NCBI RefSeq assembly: GCF_018380615.1
Contig: NZ_JAGYVZ010000003.1
Span: 309,200 to 373,199 of the forward strand
DNA from: Flavobacterium psychroterrae
GTDB taxonomy: Bacteria; Bacteroidota; Bacteroidia; Flavobacteriales; Flavobacteriaceae
Direction: 5' to 3'
DNA: 64,000 bases
The position numbers and the translations under genes were made by a program. Within the stretch, counting starts at the first letter, position 1, and the number at the start of each line of letters is the position of its first letter. This document shows, piece after piece, positions 8,771 to 17,880 of the stretch. Under the pieces are notes generated by a model. That model saw nothing but the letters and a program-made list of their open reading frames with translations, did not search any database and was not told the DNA's origin.

Positions 8771-9823
8771 ATGCCTTCATTCTTAAAACTTATAATTAAA
8801 GAGGTAAAACGCGAAACAACCGATGCCGTTTCTATACTTTTTAATGTTCCCGAAGAACTTAAACCAGACTATAAATTTATAGCCGGACAATACATAAATT
8901 TAAAATTAACTCTTGATAATCAAGAAATTCGTCGTGCTTATTCTATTTGTTCTGCACCGGAAAGCGGCGAATTGCGAATTGCAGTAAAAGCCGTAAAAAA
9001 TGGTTTATTCTCTCAATTTGCAAATACCAGACTTAAAGCAGGCGACGTTCTTGAAGTAGGTCATCCGGAAGGAGTATTTACTTTTGAGCCAGATGCTGAA
9101 AGACAAAAAAATTATGCAGCTTTTGTTGCCGGAAGCGGAATTACTCCAGTTCTTTCGATCATAAAATCGGTTTTGAAAAGTGAGCCAAAAAGTTCATTTG
9201 TATTGGTTTACGGAAACAGAACTCCTGATGAAACTATTTTTTACCAGGAATTACATGATTTACAATTGCAATATGTAGGTCGTTTTTTCGTGCATTATGT
9301 TTTTAGTCAGGCTAAAGCCGAAAATGCATTGTTTGGAAGAATTGAGAAATCGGCAGTGAATTTTGTATTAAATAACAAACATAAAGAACTACAATTTGAT
9401 AAGTTTTTCTTGTGCGGACCGGAAGAAATGATCAATATTGTTTCCGGAATTTTGAAAGAGAAAAACGTAAAAGATTCAGCGATTAAGTTTGAGCTTTTTA
9501 CGTCTTCATCTCAGGAACACGAAATCAAAGCTTCATTAGAAGGACATACAAAAATTACTGTTTTAGTAGATGATGACGAAGTTACATTCGAAATGTCTCA
9601 AAAACAAACCATATTAGATGCCTCTTTAAAACAAGGAATCGACGCTCCATATTCTTGCCAGGGCGGAATTTGCAGCAGCTGTCTTGCTCGTGTAACTTCT
9701 GGAACGGCCGAAATGACTAAAAACTCCATTTTGACAGATAAAGAAATTGCTTCAGGATTGATTTTAACTTGTCAGGCACATCCAACATCTGAGTCTATTT
9801 ATGTAGATTATGATGATGTTTAG
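8771..9823 (+). CDS. FAD/2Fe-2S oxidoreductase (PaaE-like ferredoxin-NADP reductase)
   Basis: A 350-residue electron-transfer flavoprotein. An FAD-binding barrel has RRAYSICSAPES (about 57-68), an NAD(P)-binding domain has GSGITPVLSIIKSVL (about 121-135) and CGPEEM (about 219-224), and a C-terminal plant-type ferredoxin domain has cluster ligands Cys296, Cys301, Cys304 and Cys334. The order matches PaaE, the reductase of phenylacetyl-CoA epoxidase, and related oxygenase reductases. No paaABC genes are nearby, so it may serve another oxygenase or act as a general reductase. It is divergent from DUF5687 with about 130 bases between starts. Confidence 0.85.
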   Translation: MPSFLKLIIKEVKRETTDAVSILFNVPEELKPDYKFIAGQYINLKLTLDNQEIRRAYSICSAPESGELRIAVKAVKNGLFSQFANTRLKAGDVLEVGHPEGVFTFEPDAERQKNYAAFVAGSGITPVLSIIKSVLKSEPKSSFVLVYGNRTPDETIFYQELHDLQLQYVGRFFVHYVFSQAKAENALFGRIEKSAVNFVLNNKHKELQFDKFFLCGPEEMINIVSGILKEKNVKDSAIKFELFTSSSQEHEIKASLEGHTKITVLVDDDEVTFEMSQKQTILDASLKQGIDAPYSCQGGICSSCLARVTSGTAEMTKNSILTDKEIASGLILTCQAHPTSESIYVDYDDV

Positions 9824-9865
9824 GTTTTAAAATTCCAATGAATGGGGGATAAATTCCAATAAAAA

Positions 9866-9909
9866 AATTCCAAATTCCAACTTTACAATTGGGATTTGGA
9901 ATTTTTTTT
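9866..9909. terminator. Rho-independent terminator, copy 1
   Basis: Two 15-base arms (AATTCCAAATTCCAA at 9866-9880 and its near-complement at 9889-9903, one G-U pair) flank an 8-base loop and lead into a T-run. It ends the reductase transcript. An almost identical hairpin lies at 10584-10627. Confidence 0.8.
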
Positions 9910-10153
9910 GGTGGACTAAAGTCCTTTGCCAGAGTTTAAAAGTTGACAAATTCGTAATCCGAATTTCTTATCTATCCTAAAAATAATACACTTAGTAAAT
10001 TGTCTTGTAAACAATACGTAAAAATGTATATAAAATTTTACATATTTTTTAAAAAATAAGCCTGAAATTTGTTATATTAGTATAATTAAAATTTTACACC
10101 TTTAAAATAAAGGTTGTATCTCTAATTGTCAACAAGTTTAAACATTAAATATT
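9910..10153. other. AT-rich leader region before the 10154 gene
   Basis: Together with terminator copy 1 this fills the 330-base gap after the reductase. It has no open frame of note. It holds a small palindrome GGACTAAAGTCC just after the terminator and a very AT-rich stretch that presumably carries the promoter of the 10154 gene; no clear TAnnTTTG element was found. Confidence 0.4.
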
Positions 10154-10552
10154 ATGGCAATGCATCACTACCTTCGTCTCTCTTTTATATTACTTTTTGT
10201 AATAACATCCTTTATTTCTATCTATTTTATAATTAAAAAAAGAAGAAATAAAAAAGCCCCTAAACTACTTTCAAAAGAAAAATATAGTTTATCAACGCTT
10301 GAGGATATGTCAGAAATATCAATTTCTAACGATAGTTTTTTTAATATTTGGCCTTATGTAAGTGAATTAAAAGCTGCCAAAATCTTATCGAATAAAATTA
10401 AAGAATCTGAATTAATACACAAAGTTTACAGAAACTCAACCAAGGATTTTGAACACGTTTTACTAGCTACTGAAAAAGAAAATCATTTTGTTGAAGTCGT
10501 AATTGATAGAAACAAAAAGAAAGCAATGGGATATCTTTTTCTTAATTTATAA
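10154..10552 (+). CDS. Hypothetical membrane-anchored protein
   Basis: A 132-residue protein of unknown function. Residues 7-27 form one membrane helix (LSFILLFVITSFISIYFII), followed by a strongly basic stop (KKRRNKKAPK), so the rest should be cytoplasmic. The soluble part has alternating polar and hydrophobic residues without a recognised motif. It stands alone between two nearly identical terminator hairpins and may have been acquired or moved as a unit. The start has a Met-Ala-Met sequence, so ATG at 10160 is a possible alternative. Confidence 0.55.
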   Translation: MAMHHYLRLSFILLFVITSFISIYFIIKKRRNKKAPKLLSKEKYSLSTLEDMSEISISNDSFFNIWPYVSELKAAKILSNKIKESELIHKVYRNSTKDFEHVLLATEKENHFVEVVIDRNKKKAMGYLFLNL

Positions 10553-10583
10553 AGAATGAGTTATAATGTTTGTGAAAATAAAA

Positions 10584-10627
10584 AATTCCAAATTCCAACT
10601 TTACAATTGGGATTTGGAATTTTTTTA
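10584..10627. terminator. Rho-independent terminator, copy 2
   Basis: Same arms and loop as the hairpin at 9866-9909: left arm 10584-10598, right arm 10607-10621, with T-run after and A-run before. It lies between convergent genes (10154 gene and GT9) and can serve both. Confidence 0.8.
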
Positions 10628-10637
10628 TTAGAATTTT

Positions 10638-11678
10638 CTACAATAGCTGTGACTGAATACTGAAAACTACTTTTTCTGGCGAGATACTTCTCATCGCATC
10701 TTCATAACCGTCAACAATTTTATTTCCATAAACGGATGTTGGTAATTTTGGATATTGATTTCTGTCTGAAACTAAAGCGTTTTCCATAGTTTGATTGAAA
10801 GGCAAAAATCCTGCAAAAGGATGTGTTGCGCCCCAAAGCGTAATCACTTTTACCCCTAACATTGCAGCGATATGTGCATTTCCGGAGTCCATAGAAAGCA
10901 TTACATCGAGATTACTAATTAGTTGTAATTCTTGCTGAAATTTAATTTTTCCAGCCATATTTATTACATTTTCAAATGGTTTTGCAAGTGAATCCAGAAT
11001 TTCGATTTCTTTCTTTCCTCCTCCAAAAAGTAAAATTTTATATGATTTATTTTCTGCCAATTTTGTAATTACTTCCTGCATTAAATCCTGTGGATAAACC
11101 TTAGAATTATATTGGGCAAAAGGCGCAATCCCAATCAATTTTTGATTATCGTCGCCAATAATTTCTAAAATATCCCAGCTTAATTTTGCCTTTTCAGGGA
11201 AAGTCGGATTCGATAAATCTAAAGGAAATCCAAGTTCATTGAATACTTTTGCGTGTCTTTCGAACATTGTTGGTAATTGCTTGAAAATCTTATTTTCGGC
11301 TCGGGTCAACTCTTTTTTTCCTTCTCTTCCTTTATCAACTGTAGCTCGTTTTTTTCCGCTTAAAGCGAAAAGTAAGCTCACAATTTTGGATCTTAAAACA
11401 TTATGAAGATCGGCAAAAGCATCTATTTTGAGTTTTTTGACATCTTGAAATAATCTCACAAGTCCTGAAAAACCTTTGTGACGCTCTTTTTCATCAAAAG
11501 TAAAAAAGTCAAGATTGGGAATTTCGTCAAAAAAAGGCTTAAAAAACGGACGTGAAATTACGGTGATTTTTACCTCTGGATATTGTTTTACAAAAGCGCG
11601 TAAAACAGGAACCGTCATAGCGACATCTCCCATTGCAGAAAGTCTCATGACGGCTATATGTTTAATTTTATTTGACAA
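10638..11678 (-). CDS. Glycosyltransferase family 9 (heptosyltransferase-like)
   Basis: A GT9 protein related to ADP-heptose:LPS heptosyltransferases, which build the LPS core on the inner face of the inner membrane. The N-terminal Rossmann half starts IKHIAVMRLSAMGDVAMTVP, and the C-terminal half has IGIAPFAQYNSKVYP and the nucleotide-sugar motif SMDSGNAHIAAMLGVKVITLWGATHP, split here as SMDSGNAHIAA and VITLWGATHP. The start is uncertain: TTG at 11678 (LSNKIKH) keeps the first strand and is preferred; TTG at 11711 and ATG at 11648 are alternatives, the last cutting the first strand. Acceptor specificity cannot be read. Confidence 0.82.
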   Translation of the reverse strand: MSNKIKHIAVMRLSAMGDVAMTVPVLRAFVKQYPEVKITVISRPFFKPFFDEIPNLDFFTFDEKERHKGFSGLVRLFQDVKKLKIDAFADLHNVLRSKIVSLLFALSGKKRATVDKGREGKKELTRAENKIFKQLPTMFERHAKVFNELGFPLDLSNPTFPEKAKLSWDILEIIGDDNQKLIGIAPFAQYNSKVYPQDLMQEVITKLAENKSYKILLFGGGKKEIEILDSLAKPFENVINMAGKIKFQQELQLISNLDVMLSMDSGNAHIAAMLGVKVITLWGATHPFAGFLPFNQTMENALVSDRNQYPKLPTSVYGNKIVDGYEDAMRSISPEKVVFSIQSQLL

Positions 11679-11777
11679 TTTTTGACTTTTAAAAATTAAA
11701 TTGTGAACCAATTATATTATTTCAACTGACTAAAAATATTGTTTTATGAAATTCTATTCTTTTCTAGTTTTGTTTTT

Positions 11778-11918
11778 TAGCCCAGATTGAAATGGAAATC
11801 CCGGAGCAAAAAAATAAAGTTTCTTGTTTAAAAAAAGCGACCAACGGAAGCTCTTTTTTGAACAATAGAAACTCTATTTTTTTGTGAGGAATTGAAATGG
11901 AAAGCTGGAAATAGCTCC
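11778..11918. other. Structured intergenic element, possible small RNA
   Basis: A 140-base geneless stretch built around a long imperfect hairpin (AGTTTCTTGTT near 11818 pairing with AACAATAGAAACT near 11863). It is bracketed by two similar phrases, GATTGAAATGGAAATCC (near 11785) and GGAATTGAAATGGAAAGC (near 11888), ending in ATAGCTCC. The phrase AGCCC-GATTGAAATGGAAA is one I recall as recurrent in Flavobacterium intergenic DNA. Noncoding RNA or repeat element is an inference. Confidence 0.4.
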
Positions 11919-11923
11919 AGAAA

Positions 11924-12529
11924 TTATTTCTTATTTTGATATAAAACAGGATTTAATTCATCGTCATTGTACATTTTCATTTGTTTGTACACTTTCATGA
12001 ATTTATCGCCGCTTTCAATGTCTGCAAGTAAATCATCAATTGCTGTTGATAAATCACTTCTTTGTTCTAAAAGAATATTTAATTTTTCCTGACATTTATC
12101 TCTATGATCTTGAGAAGCTTCTGCACGAGTAGCTTCTTCATTCATATGATAAATTTTTAAAGCCAGAATAGATAATCTGTCAAAAGCCCAAGCCGGACTT
12201 TCAGAATTGATTTTTGCGCCGTCTTTTGCTTTTACATCGCTGTATTTTTGCAAAAAATAACTATCTATATATTCCACCATGTCAGTACGTTCCTGATTTG
12301 ATGCATCTATTCGTCTTTTTAAAGTCAAGGCAGCTACAGGATCAATTTGCGGATCGCGAATAATATCTTCAAAATGCCATTGAACAGTGTCAATCCAATT
12401 TTTTAAATATAGTAAATGCTCGAATTTATCTTTAGGAAAAGGGTTGTTTATAGGCTGATCAACATTATCAAATTGATGATAATCTTTGATGCTTTGTTCG
12501 AAAACAGAATATGCTAATTTTGAAAACAT
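11924..12529 (-). CDS. DUF4254 domain-containing protein
   Basis: A soluble, mostly helical protein of 201 residues from ATG at 12529 (MFSKLAYSVFEQSIKDYH). The frame extends upstream to 12652, but that would overlap the divergent upp start, and the family normally begins at this Met. Conserved-looking segments are QWHFEDIIRDPQIDP (about 52-66), KRRIDASNQERTDMVEYID and SPAWAFDRLSILALKIYHM. The function of DUF4254 is unknown; in Bacteroidota it is often encoded beside GT9 glycosyltransferases, as here, which hints at a role in LPS core synthesis (inference). Confidence 0.82.
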   Translation of the reverse strand: MFSKLAYSVFEQSIKDYHQFDNVDQPINNPFPKDKFEHLLYLKNWIDTVQWHFEDIIRDPQIDPVAALTLKRRIDASNQERTDMVEYIDSYFLQKYSDVKAKDGAKINSESPAWAFDRLSILALKIYHMNEEATRAEASQDHRDKCQEKLNILLEQRSDLSTAIDDLLADIESGDKFMKVYKQMKMYNDDELNPVLYQNKK

Positions 12530-12640
12530 GTCTTTATTTGTTAGAGTTACAAAGATACTTTTTATACTTTTATCGTGCGAATAAAACGATGAAATTTTCG
12601 TTATCGTACTGTAACCCATTGATAATTCTAAATTTTTATT

Positions 12641-13294
12641 ATGAAAATCCATTATATTTCTGAAAATAATAGCGTATTAAATCATTTTTTAGGTCAAATC
12701 AGAAACGTAAATGTTCAGAATGACAGTATGCGTTTTCGAAGAAATATAGAGCGTATTGGAGAAATTATGGCGTATGAACTGAGCAAGGATTTATCGTATA
12801 AAAACGTCGAAATTCAAACTCCGCTTGGCATTAAAAAAACAACCGAAATCGAAAGTGATTTGGTTTTATGTTCAATTTTAAGAGCGGGTTTACCGCTTCA
12901 TAATGGTTTTTTAAATTACTTCGATCATGCCGAAAACAGCTTTGTTTCGGCTTGCAGATATCATCCAAATAATGATGATGATTTTGAAATTCGGGTTGAA
13001 TATCAAGCTGTTTCAGATATAAATAACAAAACTGTTTTATTGCTTGACCCAATGTTGGCAACAGGTCAGTCTATTGTAGCTGTTCATGAAAAATTAGTTC
13101 AAAATGCTACTCCAAAAGAGATTCACATTGTAGTGGTTATTGCTGCACCGGAAGGAATTGCTTTTCTTGAAAAAAGCCTTCCTGAAAATTGTCATTTATG
13201 GGTTGCCTCTCTTGACGAAAAACTAAATGAGAAAAACTACATTGTTCCCGGGCTGGGAGATGCAGGCGATCTTGCTTACGGAAGTAAATTATAG
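12641..13294 (+). CDS. upp: Uracil phosphoribosyltransferase
   Basis: Converts uracil and PRPP to UMP in pyrimidine salvage. The 217-residue protein has the PRPP loop LLLDPMLATGQSI (about 130-142), the uracil-binding tail PGLGDAGDLAYG near the C-terminus, and SILRAGLPLHNGF in the middle. All match the Upp family at usual length (about 208-217). The gene is divergent from DUF4254 and its stop overlaps that of the convergent DUF6427 gene by 6 bases. Confidence 0.95.
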   Translation: MKIHYISENNSVLNHFLGQIRNVNVQNDSMRFRRNIERIGEIMAYELSKDLSYKNVEIQTPLGIKKTTEIESDLVLCSILRAGLPLHNGFLNYFDHAENSFVSACRYHPNNDDDFEIRVEYQAVSDINNKTVLLLDPMLATGQSIVAVHEKLVQNATPKEIHIVVVIAAPEGIAFLEKSLPENCHLWVASLDEKLNEKNYIVPGLGDAGDLAYGSKL

Positions 13295-14218
13295 TTGAGA
13301 GAAATACATAAATAGACTACACAAAATCAATATATAAAAAACAATTTCGTTATTGAGTTTTTGCTGCATATATTCTACATGACTTGCAGCCATAATAGTC
13401 AAAGGAGCAATGCTAAATAACAGTAAATCATTACTTTTATCTGGCGAAACGATATAAACAATCGCCGCAATAAAAAAACAGGCAACTACTTTTTTGTATG
13501 AAGAATGTACGATTTGAGGTCTGTTTGACAACGTTGTTAACATTGAAAATATAAAAAATAAAGCCACTGCAACGTATATTGAAAGTGCTCCATTTTCGTA
13601 ATTATTCTTAAAATAATTAATATCAAAATCAATTACGGCACGTTTCTGGAAAAATTCTATAATATCAATATGGAAGATTAATGCTATAAGCAGAAAAATT
13701 ATTGATACTGCTAAAAGCGCTATAAAAGGTAAAATCCAGTTACGATAATCGCTCGAAGCATGAAAAACAATCGATATAAATACCAATATCAAGAAAAGAA
13801 TGCTCCAAAATTGAAATAAAGCAGCTATTAAAATCCAAAAAGAAGCATCGAATATTTTTTCTTTTGAAGCTTTTAAGGATTGCAGCGAAATTAATCTGCG
13901 GAGTGCCAAAAGCACAAAAAAGTTGGCATATACAACATTTGCATTCGTAAATATCGTGGGGAAAAACAATATAAACAATAAATAGAAAAATATCGCGTAA
14001 CCATTGTCTTTGCTGAGCCCGTTCTTTTTTACGATAAAATTAATCAGGAAAAAAGATGCCAAAATAAAGCAAAGCAAACTTACTTTTTGGAACGCCAAAA
14101 AATAAGAACTCACCCATGATGGATCTTTGATTTGAAAAATAAAAAAGAAAACCAGTATTAAAATTACGACCAATGAATAATTTAATGGCGTAGATTTTTT
14201 AAAAACACTTGTTATCAT
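13289..14218 (-). CDS. DUF6427 family multi-pass membrane protein
   Basis: A 309-residue very hydrophobic protein with about ten predicted membrane helices and short polar loops (e.g. KKNGLSKDNG, KASKEKIFD). No catalytic motif is recognised. It corresponds to the flavobacterial family labelled DUF6427, which lies next to upp in related genomes (from memory). The 3' end overlaps that of upp by 6 bases in convergent orientation. Function unknown. Confidence 0.7.
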   Translation of the reverse strand: MITSVFKKSTPLNYSLVVILILVFFFIFQIKDPSWVSSYFLAFQKVSLLCFILASFFLINFIVKKNGLSKDNGYAIFFYLLFILFFPTIFTNANVVYANFFVLLALRRLISLQSLKASKEKIFDASFWILIAALFQFWSILFLILVFISIVFHASSDYRNWILPFIALLAVSIIFLLIALIFHIDIIEFFQKRAVIDFDINYFKNNYENGALSIYVAVALFFIFSMLTTLSNRPQIVHSSYKKVVACFFIAAIVYIVSPDKSNDLLLFSIAPLTIMAASHVEYMQQKLNNEIVFYILILCSLFMYFSQL

Positions 14219-14358
14219 AAGGATATTTTATACTTTTGTGATTGTAAATATAATACTTGTTTAAAAAGGAAAACCCAACAAGTTGAAAAAAGATTCTATT
14301 ATCTGAATTTTGACTTCAATGCGTTAAAAACAATAAATAACATATAATTTTATAAATT

Positions 14359-14589
14359 ATGACAGCTTTTTTTGAAGGAATACAGTACTTATTCGTTAAC
14401 ATTTTATTTATTCCACTTGACTTTTTACGTCACCTAGAACGTATTACATGGTTTGGTGCTAATACTATTAACTGGATTTTTATGATCATTTGTGCATGCG
14501 CAATCGTTTATTGGATTAAACAATTACGCATTTTTGATGCAGCAGGAACTGAAAACCAAGATACTACAGCTCACTCTTTTTTAAAGTAA
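14359..14589 (+). CDS. DUF6341 family small membrane protein
   Basis: A 76-residue protein with two hydrophobic segments (about 8-22 and 36-53) separated by the conserved-looking FIPLDFLRHLERITWFGANTI, split as FIPLDFLRHLE and WFGANTINWIF. It matches the small flavobacterial family annotated DUF6341 next to purD and DUF6427. The stop overlaps the end of the convergent purD gene by 9 bases. Function unknown. Confidence 0.7.
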   Translation: MTAFFEGIQYLFVNILFIPLDFLRHLERITWFGANTINWIFMIICACAIVYWIKQLRIFDAAGTENQDTTAHSFLK

Positions 14590-15855
14590 GTCGAAGCCAA
14601 TATCTTTTCTAAAATACATCTTATCAAAATTTAGTTTATCTATATTTTGGTAAGATTTTTTTATGGCCTGTTGAAAATCGTCTCCATATGATGTTACAGT
14701 CAATACACGTCCTCCATTACTAACGACATTATCGCCATCTAATTTTGTTCCCGCGTGAAAAACTATAGAATCTGTAATATTTTCTAAACCTGTAATTACT
14801 TTTCCTTTTTCAAAATCTTCAGGATATCCTCCGGAAACTACCATAATTGTAGTCGCACTTCTTGAATCAACTTCTAACTCAAAAGTATCTAGTTTTTGAT
14901 CTGCCACAGCCTGAAATAATTCAACCAAATCAGATTTTAATCTTGGAACTACAACTTCAGTTTCAGGATCTCCCATTCTCACGTTGTATTCAATAACAAT
15001 TGGTTCGTTTTTTACATTGATCAAACCAATAAATACAAATCCTTTATATTCGATTCCGTCTTTTTGGAAACCTTCTATTGTTGGTTTAACGATACGCGTT
15101 TCGATTTTTTCCATTAAAACAGCATCTACGTAAGGAACCGGAGAAACTGCTCCCATTCCGCCTGTATTTAATCCTGTATCGCCTTCACCAATTCGCTTGT
15201 AATCTTTTGCCGTTGGAAGAATTTTATAGCTTTTTCCGTCTGTTAAAACAAAACAGCTTAATTCAATTCCGTCAAGAAATTCTTCTATAACCACTTTTGA
15301 ACTTGCTGCTCCAAATTTTTCATGAACCAACATATTTCTCAATTCGGTTTTAGCTTCTTCAAGATCCTGAATAATCAAAACTCCTTTTCCGGCCGCTAAA
15401 CCATCGGCTTTTAAAACGTATGGCGGTTGTAATGTTTCCAAAAATGCACATCCATTCTCTACAGTTTCGGCAGTAAAACTGTCATAAGCAGCTGTTGGAA
15501 TATTGTGTTTAATCAAAAATTCTTTGGCAAACTCTTTACTTCCTTCAAGTTGAGCTCCTAATTTTGATGGTCCAATAACTGGAATATGTTGTAAACTTTC
15601 GTCATTTTTAAAATAATCGTAAATCCCTTTTACCAAAGGATCTTCTGGACCTACGACCACCATTTTTACATTTTCCTGAATTACGAATGTTTTTATGGCA
15701 TCAAAATCTGTTGGAGACATTGCAACGTTTGTAGCAATTGCAGCTGTTCCTGCATTTCCTGGTGCAACAAAAAGTTTTTCGCAAAGCGGACTCTGAATCA
15801 TTTTCCATGCAAAAGCATGTTCTCTTCCGCCTGATCCCAATAGTAAAATTGTCAT
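14581..15855 (-). CDS. purD: Phosphoribosylamine--glycine ligase
   Basis: GAR synthetase, step two of de novo purine synthesis: phosphoribosylamine + glycine + ATP to GAR. The 424-residue protein starts MTILLLGSGGREHAFAWK, with the nucleotide loop GSGGREHA, then the ATP-grasp region PPYVLKADGLAAGKGVLI (about 145-162) and the metal-binding segment EYNVRMGDPETEVV (about 282-295). Length and motif order are those of bacterial PurD. It is a single gene, convergent with DUF6341. Confidence 0.96.
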   Translation of the reverse strand: MTILLLGSGGREHAFAWKMIQSPLCEKLFVAPGNAGTAAIATNVAMSPTDFDAIKTFVIQENVKMVVVGPEDPLVKGIYDYFKNDESLQHIPVIGPSKLGAQLEGSKEFAKEFLIKHNIPTAAYDSFTAETVENGCAFLETLQPPYVLKADGLAAGKGVLIIQDLEEAKTELRNMLVHEKFGAASSKVVIEEFLDGIELSCFVLTDGKSYKILPTAKDYKRIGEGDTGLNTGGMGAVSPVPYVDAVLMEKIETRIVKPTIEGFQKDGIEYKGFVFIGLINVKNEPIVIEYNVRMGDPETEVVVPRLKSDLVELFQAVADQKLDTFELEVDSRSATTIMVVSGGYPEDFEKGKVITGLENITDSIVFHAGTKLDGDNVVSNGGRVLTVTSYGDDFQQAIKKSYQNIDKLNFDKMYFRKDIGFDLL

Positions 15856-15969
15856 GTGTAGTTGTATTTAGTTGTGGTGCAAAAATAATTGCTTTTGTAC
15901 GTAAAAAATAATTAAATCTTAAAAAGTTCGTGATTCTTCTCTGTTAGTAATGGGATAATATTATTTTTG

Positions 15970-17298
15970 ATGAAAATATATCCCCAAATGATTCCTCTTT
16001 TCGATATTTCTCTAAAATTAAATGGTTTTCCGATAAAAAAAGCTAAAGCCGAATTGAGCAAAATCGTGAATTTATCTCAAGAAGAATACAATATTTTTCT
16101 TCAAAATAAAAAAGAAGAGATTGTCAATTTTCATTTAAAGAATAATTCATTTTATCAGGAATTAATCGGAAATAAAACGGATCTGAAATGGGAAGATTTA
16201 CCAATTTTAAACAAACAAAATTTACAAAAACCACTTGAAGAAAGACTCTCAAAAGGATTTCCCAAAAAAGATGTCTACCTCAACAAAACTTCCGGATCTA
16301 GCGGAACTCCTTTTGTTTTTGCTAAAGATAAATATTGCCACGCTTTGACCTGGACTTCGATTTTTATGCGTTTTGGATGGTACAAAATTGATTTTAATCA
16401 TTCACTTCAAGCCCGTTTTTATGGAATTCCGATGGATTTTATCGGCTATCAAAAAGAACGTTTTAAAGATTTTTTGACGCATCGTTTTCGTTTTCCGGTT
16501 TTTGATTTATCAGATGAAGTTCTAGAGAAATTTCTGCAGAAATTCAAATCGAAAAAATTCGATTACATTAACGGTTATACAAGTTCTATTGTTTTATTTG
16601 CCAAATATTTAGAACAGCAAAACATTATTTTAAAAGAAAGTTGTCCCACTTTAAAAGCATGTTTCGTTACTTCAGAAATGCTTTTTGAATCGGATAAAAA
16701 ACTGTTAGAAAAACAATTCGGAATTCCGGTCATCAATGAATACGGAGCATCAGAACTTGACTTAATTGCCTTTGAAAACCCAAAAGGAGAATGGCAGGTT
16801 AATGCTGAAACATTGTTTGTCGAAATTTTAGATGAAAATAATAAAGTTCTCCCTTACGGGGAAGAAGGCCGAATTGTCATTACTTCTCTATTCAATAAAG
16901 CGCATCCTTTTATCAGATATGATATTGGCGATATTGGGATTTTAGACGAAAGAAGTACTCCTCAAAAACCGATTCTTAAAAAATTAATTGGACGAACAAA
17001 TGACATTGCCATTTTGCCAAGCGGAAAAAAATCGCCCGGTTTGACCTTTTATTATGTAACCAAAAGTATTGTTGAAGATGATGGAAATGTAAAAGAATTT
17101 ATCATCAAACAAACGCAATTAGATACTTTTGAAATTGAATATGTGAGTGAAAAAGCATTAGATAAAGTTCAAATTCAAAAAATTAAAGAAGCGATCGCAT
17201 TATATCTTGAACCAAATTTAAACTTTACTTTTACTAAGAAATTAGTTTTAGAAAGAAGCAAAAGCGGCAAATTAAAACAATTTACTTCGTATATTTAA
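15970..17298 (+). CDS. CapK-like adenylate-forming ligase (phenylacetate-CoA ligase family)
   Basis: A 442-residue member of the PaaK/CapK group of AMP-forming enzymes. The ATP loop is KTSGSSGTPFVFAKD (about 104-118), the adenine motif NEYGASELDLIAFEN (about 257-271), and the hinge/acid motif RYDIGDIGIL (about 318-327). CapK-type members in surface polysaccharide clusters are of unclear reaction but probably activate a carboxylate for transfer. ATG at 15970 is chosen; a promoter-like TATTTTTG ends at 15969, so the transcript may begin at or after this codon and ATG at 15988 (MIPLFD) is an alternative. The end of a second copy lies at 18083-18178. Confidence 0.85.
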   Translation: MKIYPQMIPLFDISLKLNGFPIKKAKAELSKIVNLSQEEYNIFLQNKKEEIVNFHLKNNSFYQELIGNKTDLKWEDLPILNKQNLQKPLEERLSKGFPKKDVYLNKTSGSSGTPFVFAKDKYCHALTWTSIFMRFGWYKIDFNHSLQARFYGIPMDFIGYQKERFKDFLTHRFRFPVFDLSDEVLEKFLQKFKSKKFDYINGYTSSIVLFAKYLEQQNIILKESCPTLKACFVTSEMLFESDKKLLEKQFGIPVINEYGASELDLIAFENPKGEWQVNAETLFVEILDENNKVLPYGEEGRIVITSLFNKAHPFIRYDIGDIGILDERSTPQKPILKKLIGRTNDIAILPSGKKSPGLTFYYVTKSIVEDDGNVKEFIIKQTQLDTFEIEYVSEKALDKVQIQKIKEAIALYLEPNLNFTFTKKLVLERSKSGKLKQFTSYI

Positions 17299-17339
17299 TA
17301 TAAATAAAATCTTACATTTGTTTTTTTATTTAAAAACAT

Positions 17340-17870
17340 ATGGACGATCAATCTTTACTTTCCGAAGAAACAATTTCTAACAAAATATATTTTATTCGCG
17401 GTCAAAAAGTGATGCTGGATAGTGATTTGGCTTTACTTTATGAAGTTGAAACTAAAAGATTAAATGAACAAGTCAAAAGAAATTTATCTAGATTTCCCGA
17501 AGATTTTATGTTTCAACTTACTGAAATTGAGCATAATTCTCTAAGGTCGCAATTTGCGACCTTAGAGAAAGGGAGAGGTAAATATCAAAAATACCTTCCA
17601 TTTGCTTTTACTGAACATGGCGTTTTAATGTTGTCAAGCGTTTTAAAAAGCGACAAAGCAATTCAAACCAATATTCAAATCATGCGAATTTTCACGAAAG
17701 TGCGACAAATGCTTTTGGATACGACAGAAATTAAAATTGATATTCTTCAGATTCAAAAGAAGTTAGAAAATCACGATAAAAATATTGAATTGGTTTTCTC
17801 TTATTTAGATGAACTAACTGAGAAAAAAGAGGACGAAAGTGAAAGAGTGAAAATTGGATATAAAAAATAA
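17340..17870 (+). CDS. ORF6N domain protein
   Basis: A 176-residue protein with an ORF6N domain (about residues 13-95: IYFIRGQKVMLDSDLALLYE, KRLNEQVKRN, RFPEDFMFQLT, then YLPFAFTEHGVLMLSSVL). ORF6N is a DNA-binding-type domain of phage antirepressors, also widespread in Bacteroidota as lone genes. The C-terminal 55 residues are a charged helical segment (DILQIQKKLENHDKNI) likely to oligomerise. Bases 17538-17568, encoding NSLRSQFATLE, form a perfect palindrome whose core recurs four times just downstream. The cassette sits between a CapK gene and a remnant of another, so it appears inserted. Confidence 0.85.
   Translation: MDDQSLLSEETISNKIYFIRGQKVMLDSDLALLYEVETKRLNEQVKRNLSRFPEDFMFQLTEIEHNSLRSQFATLEKGRGKYQKYLPFAFTEHGVLMLSSVLKSDKAIQTNIQIMRIFTKVRQMLLDTTEIKIDILQIQKKLENHDKNIELVFSYLDELTEKKEDESERVKIGYKK
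17538..17568. repeat. Palindrome inside the ORF6N gene
   Basis: Two perfect 15-base arms (TCTCTAAGGTCGCAA and its complement) around one central T. The core GGTCGCAA-TTGCGACC is shared with the palindromes at 17881-18048. It encodes the in-frame peptide SLRSQFATLE. Confidence 0.9.
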
Positions 17871-17880
17871 TTCTGTGCTT

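Noticed and set aside
12530..12652. N-terminal extension of DUF4254
   Set aside because: It would overlap the divergent upp start and leave no promoter space; family length fits ATG at 12529.
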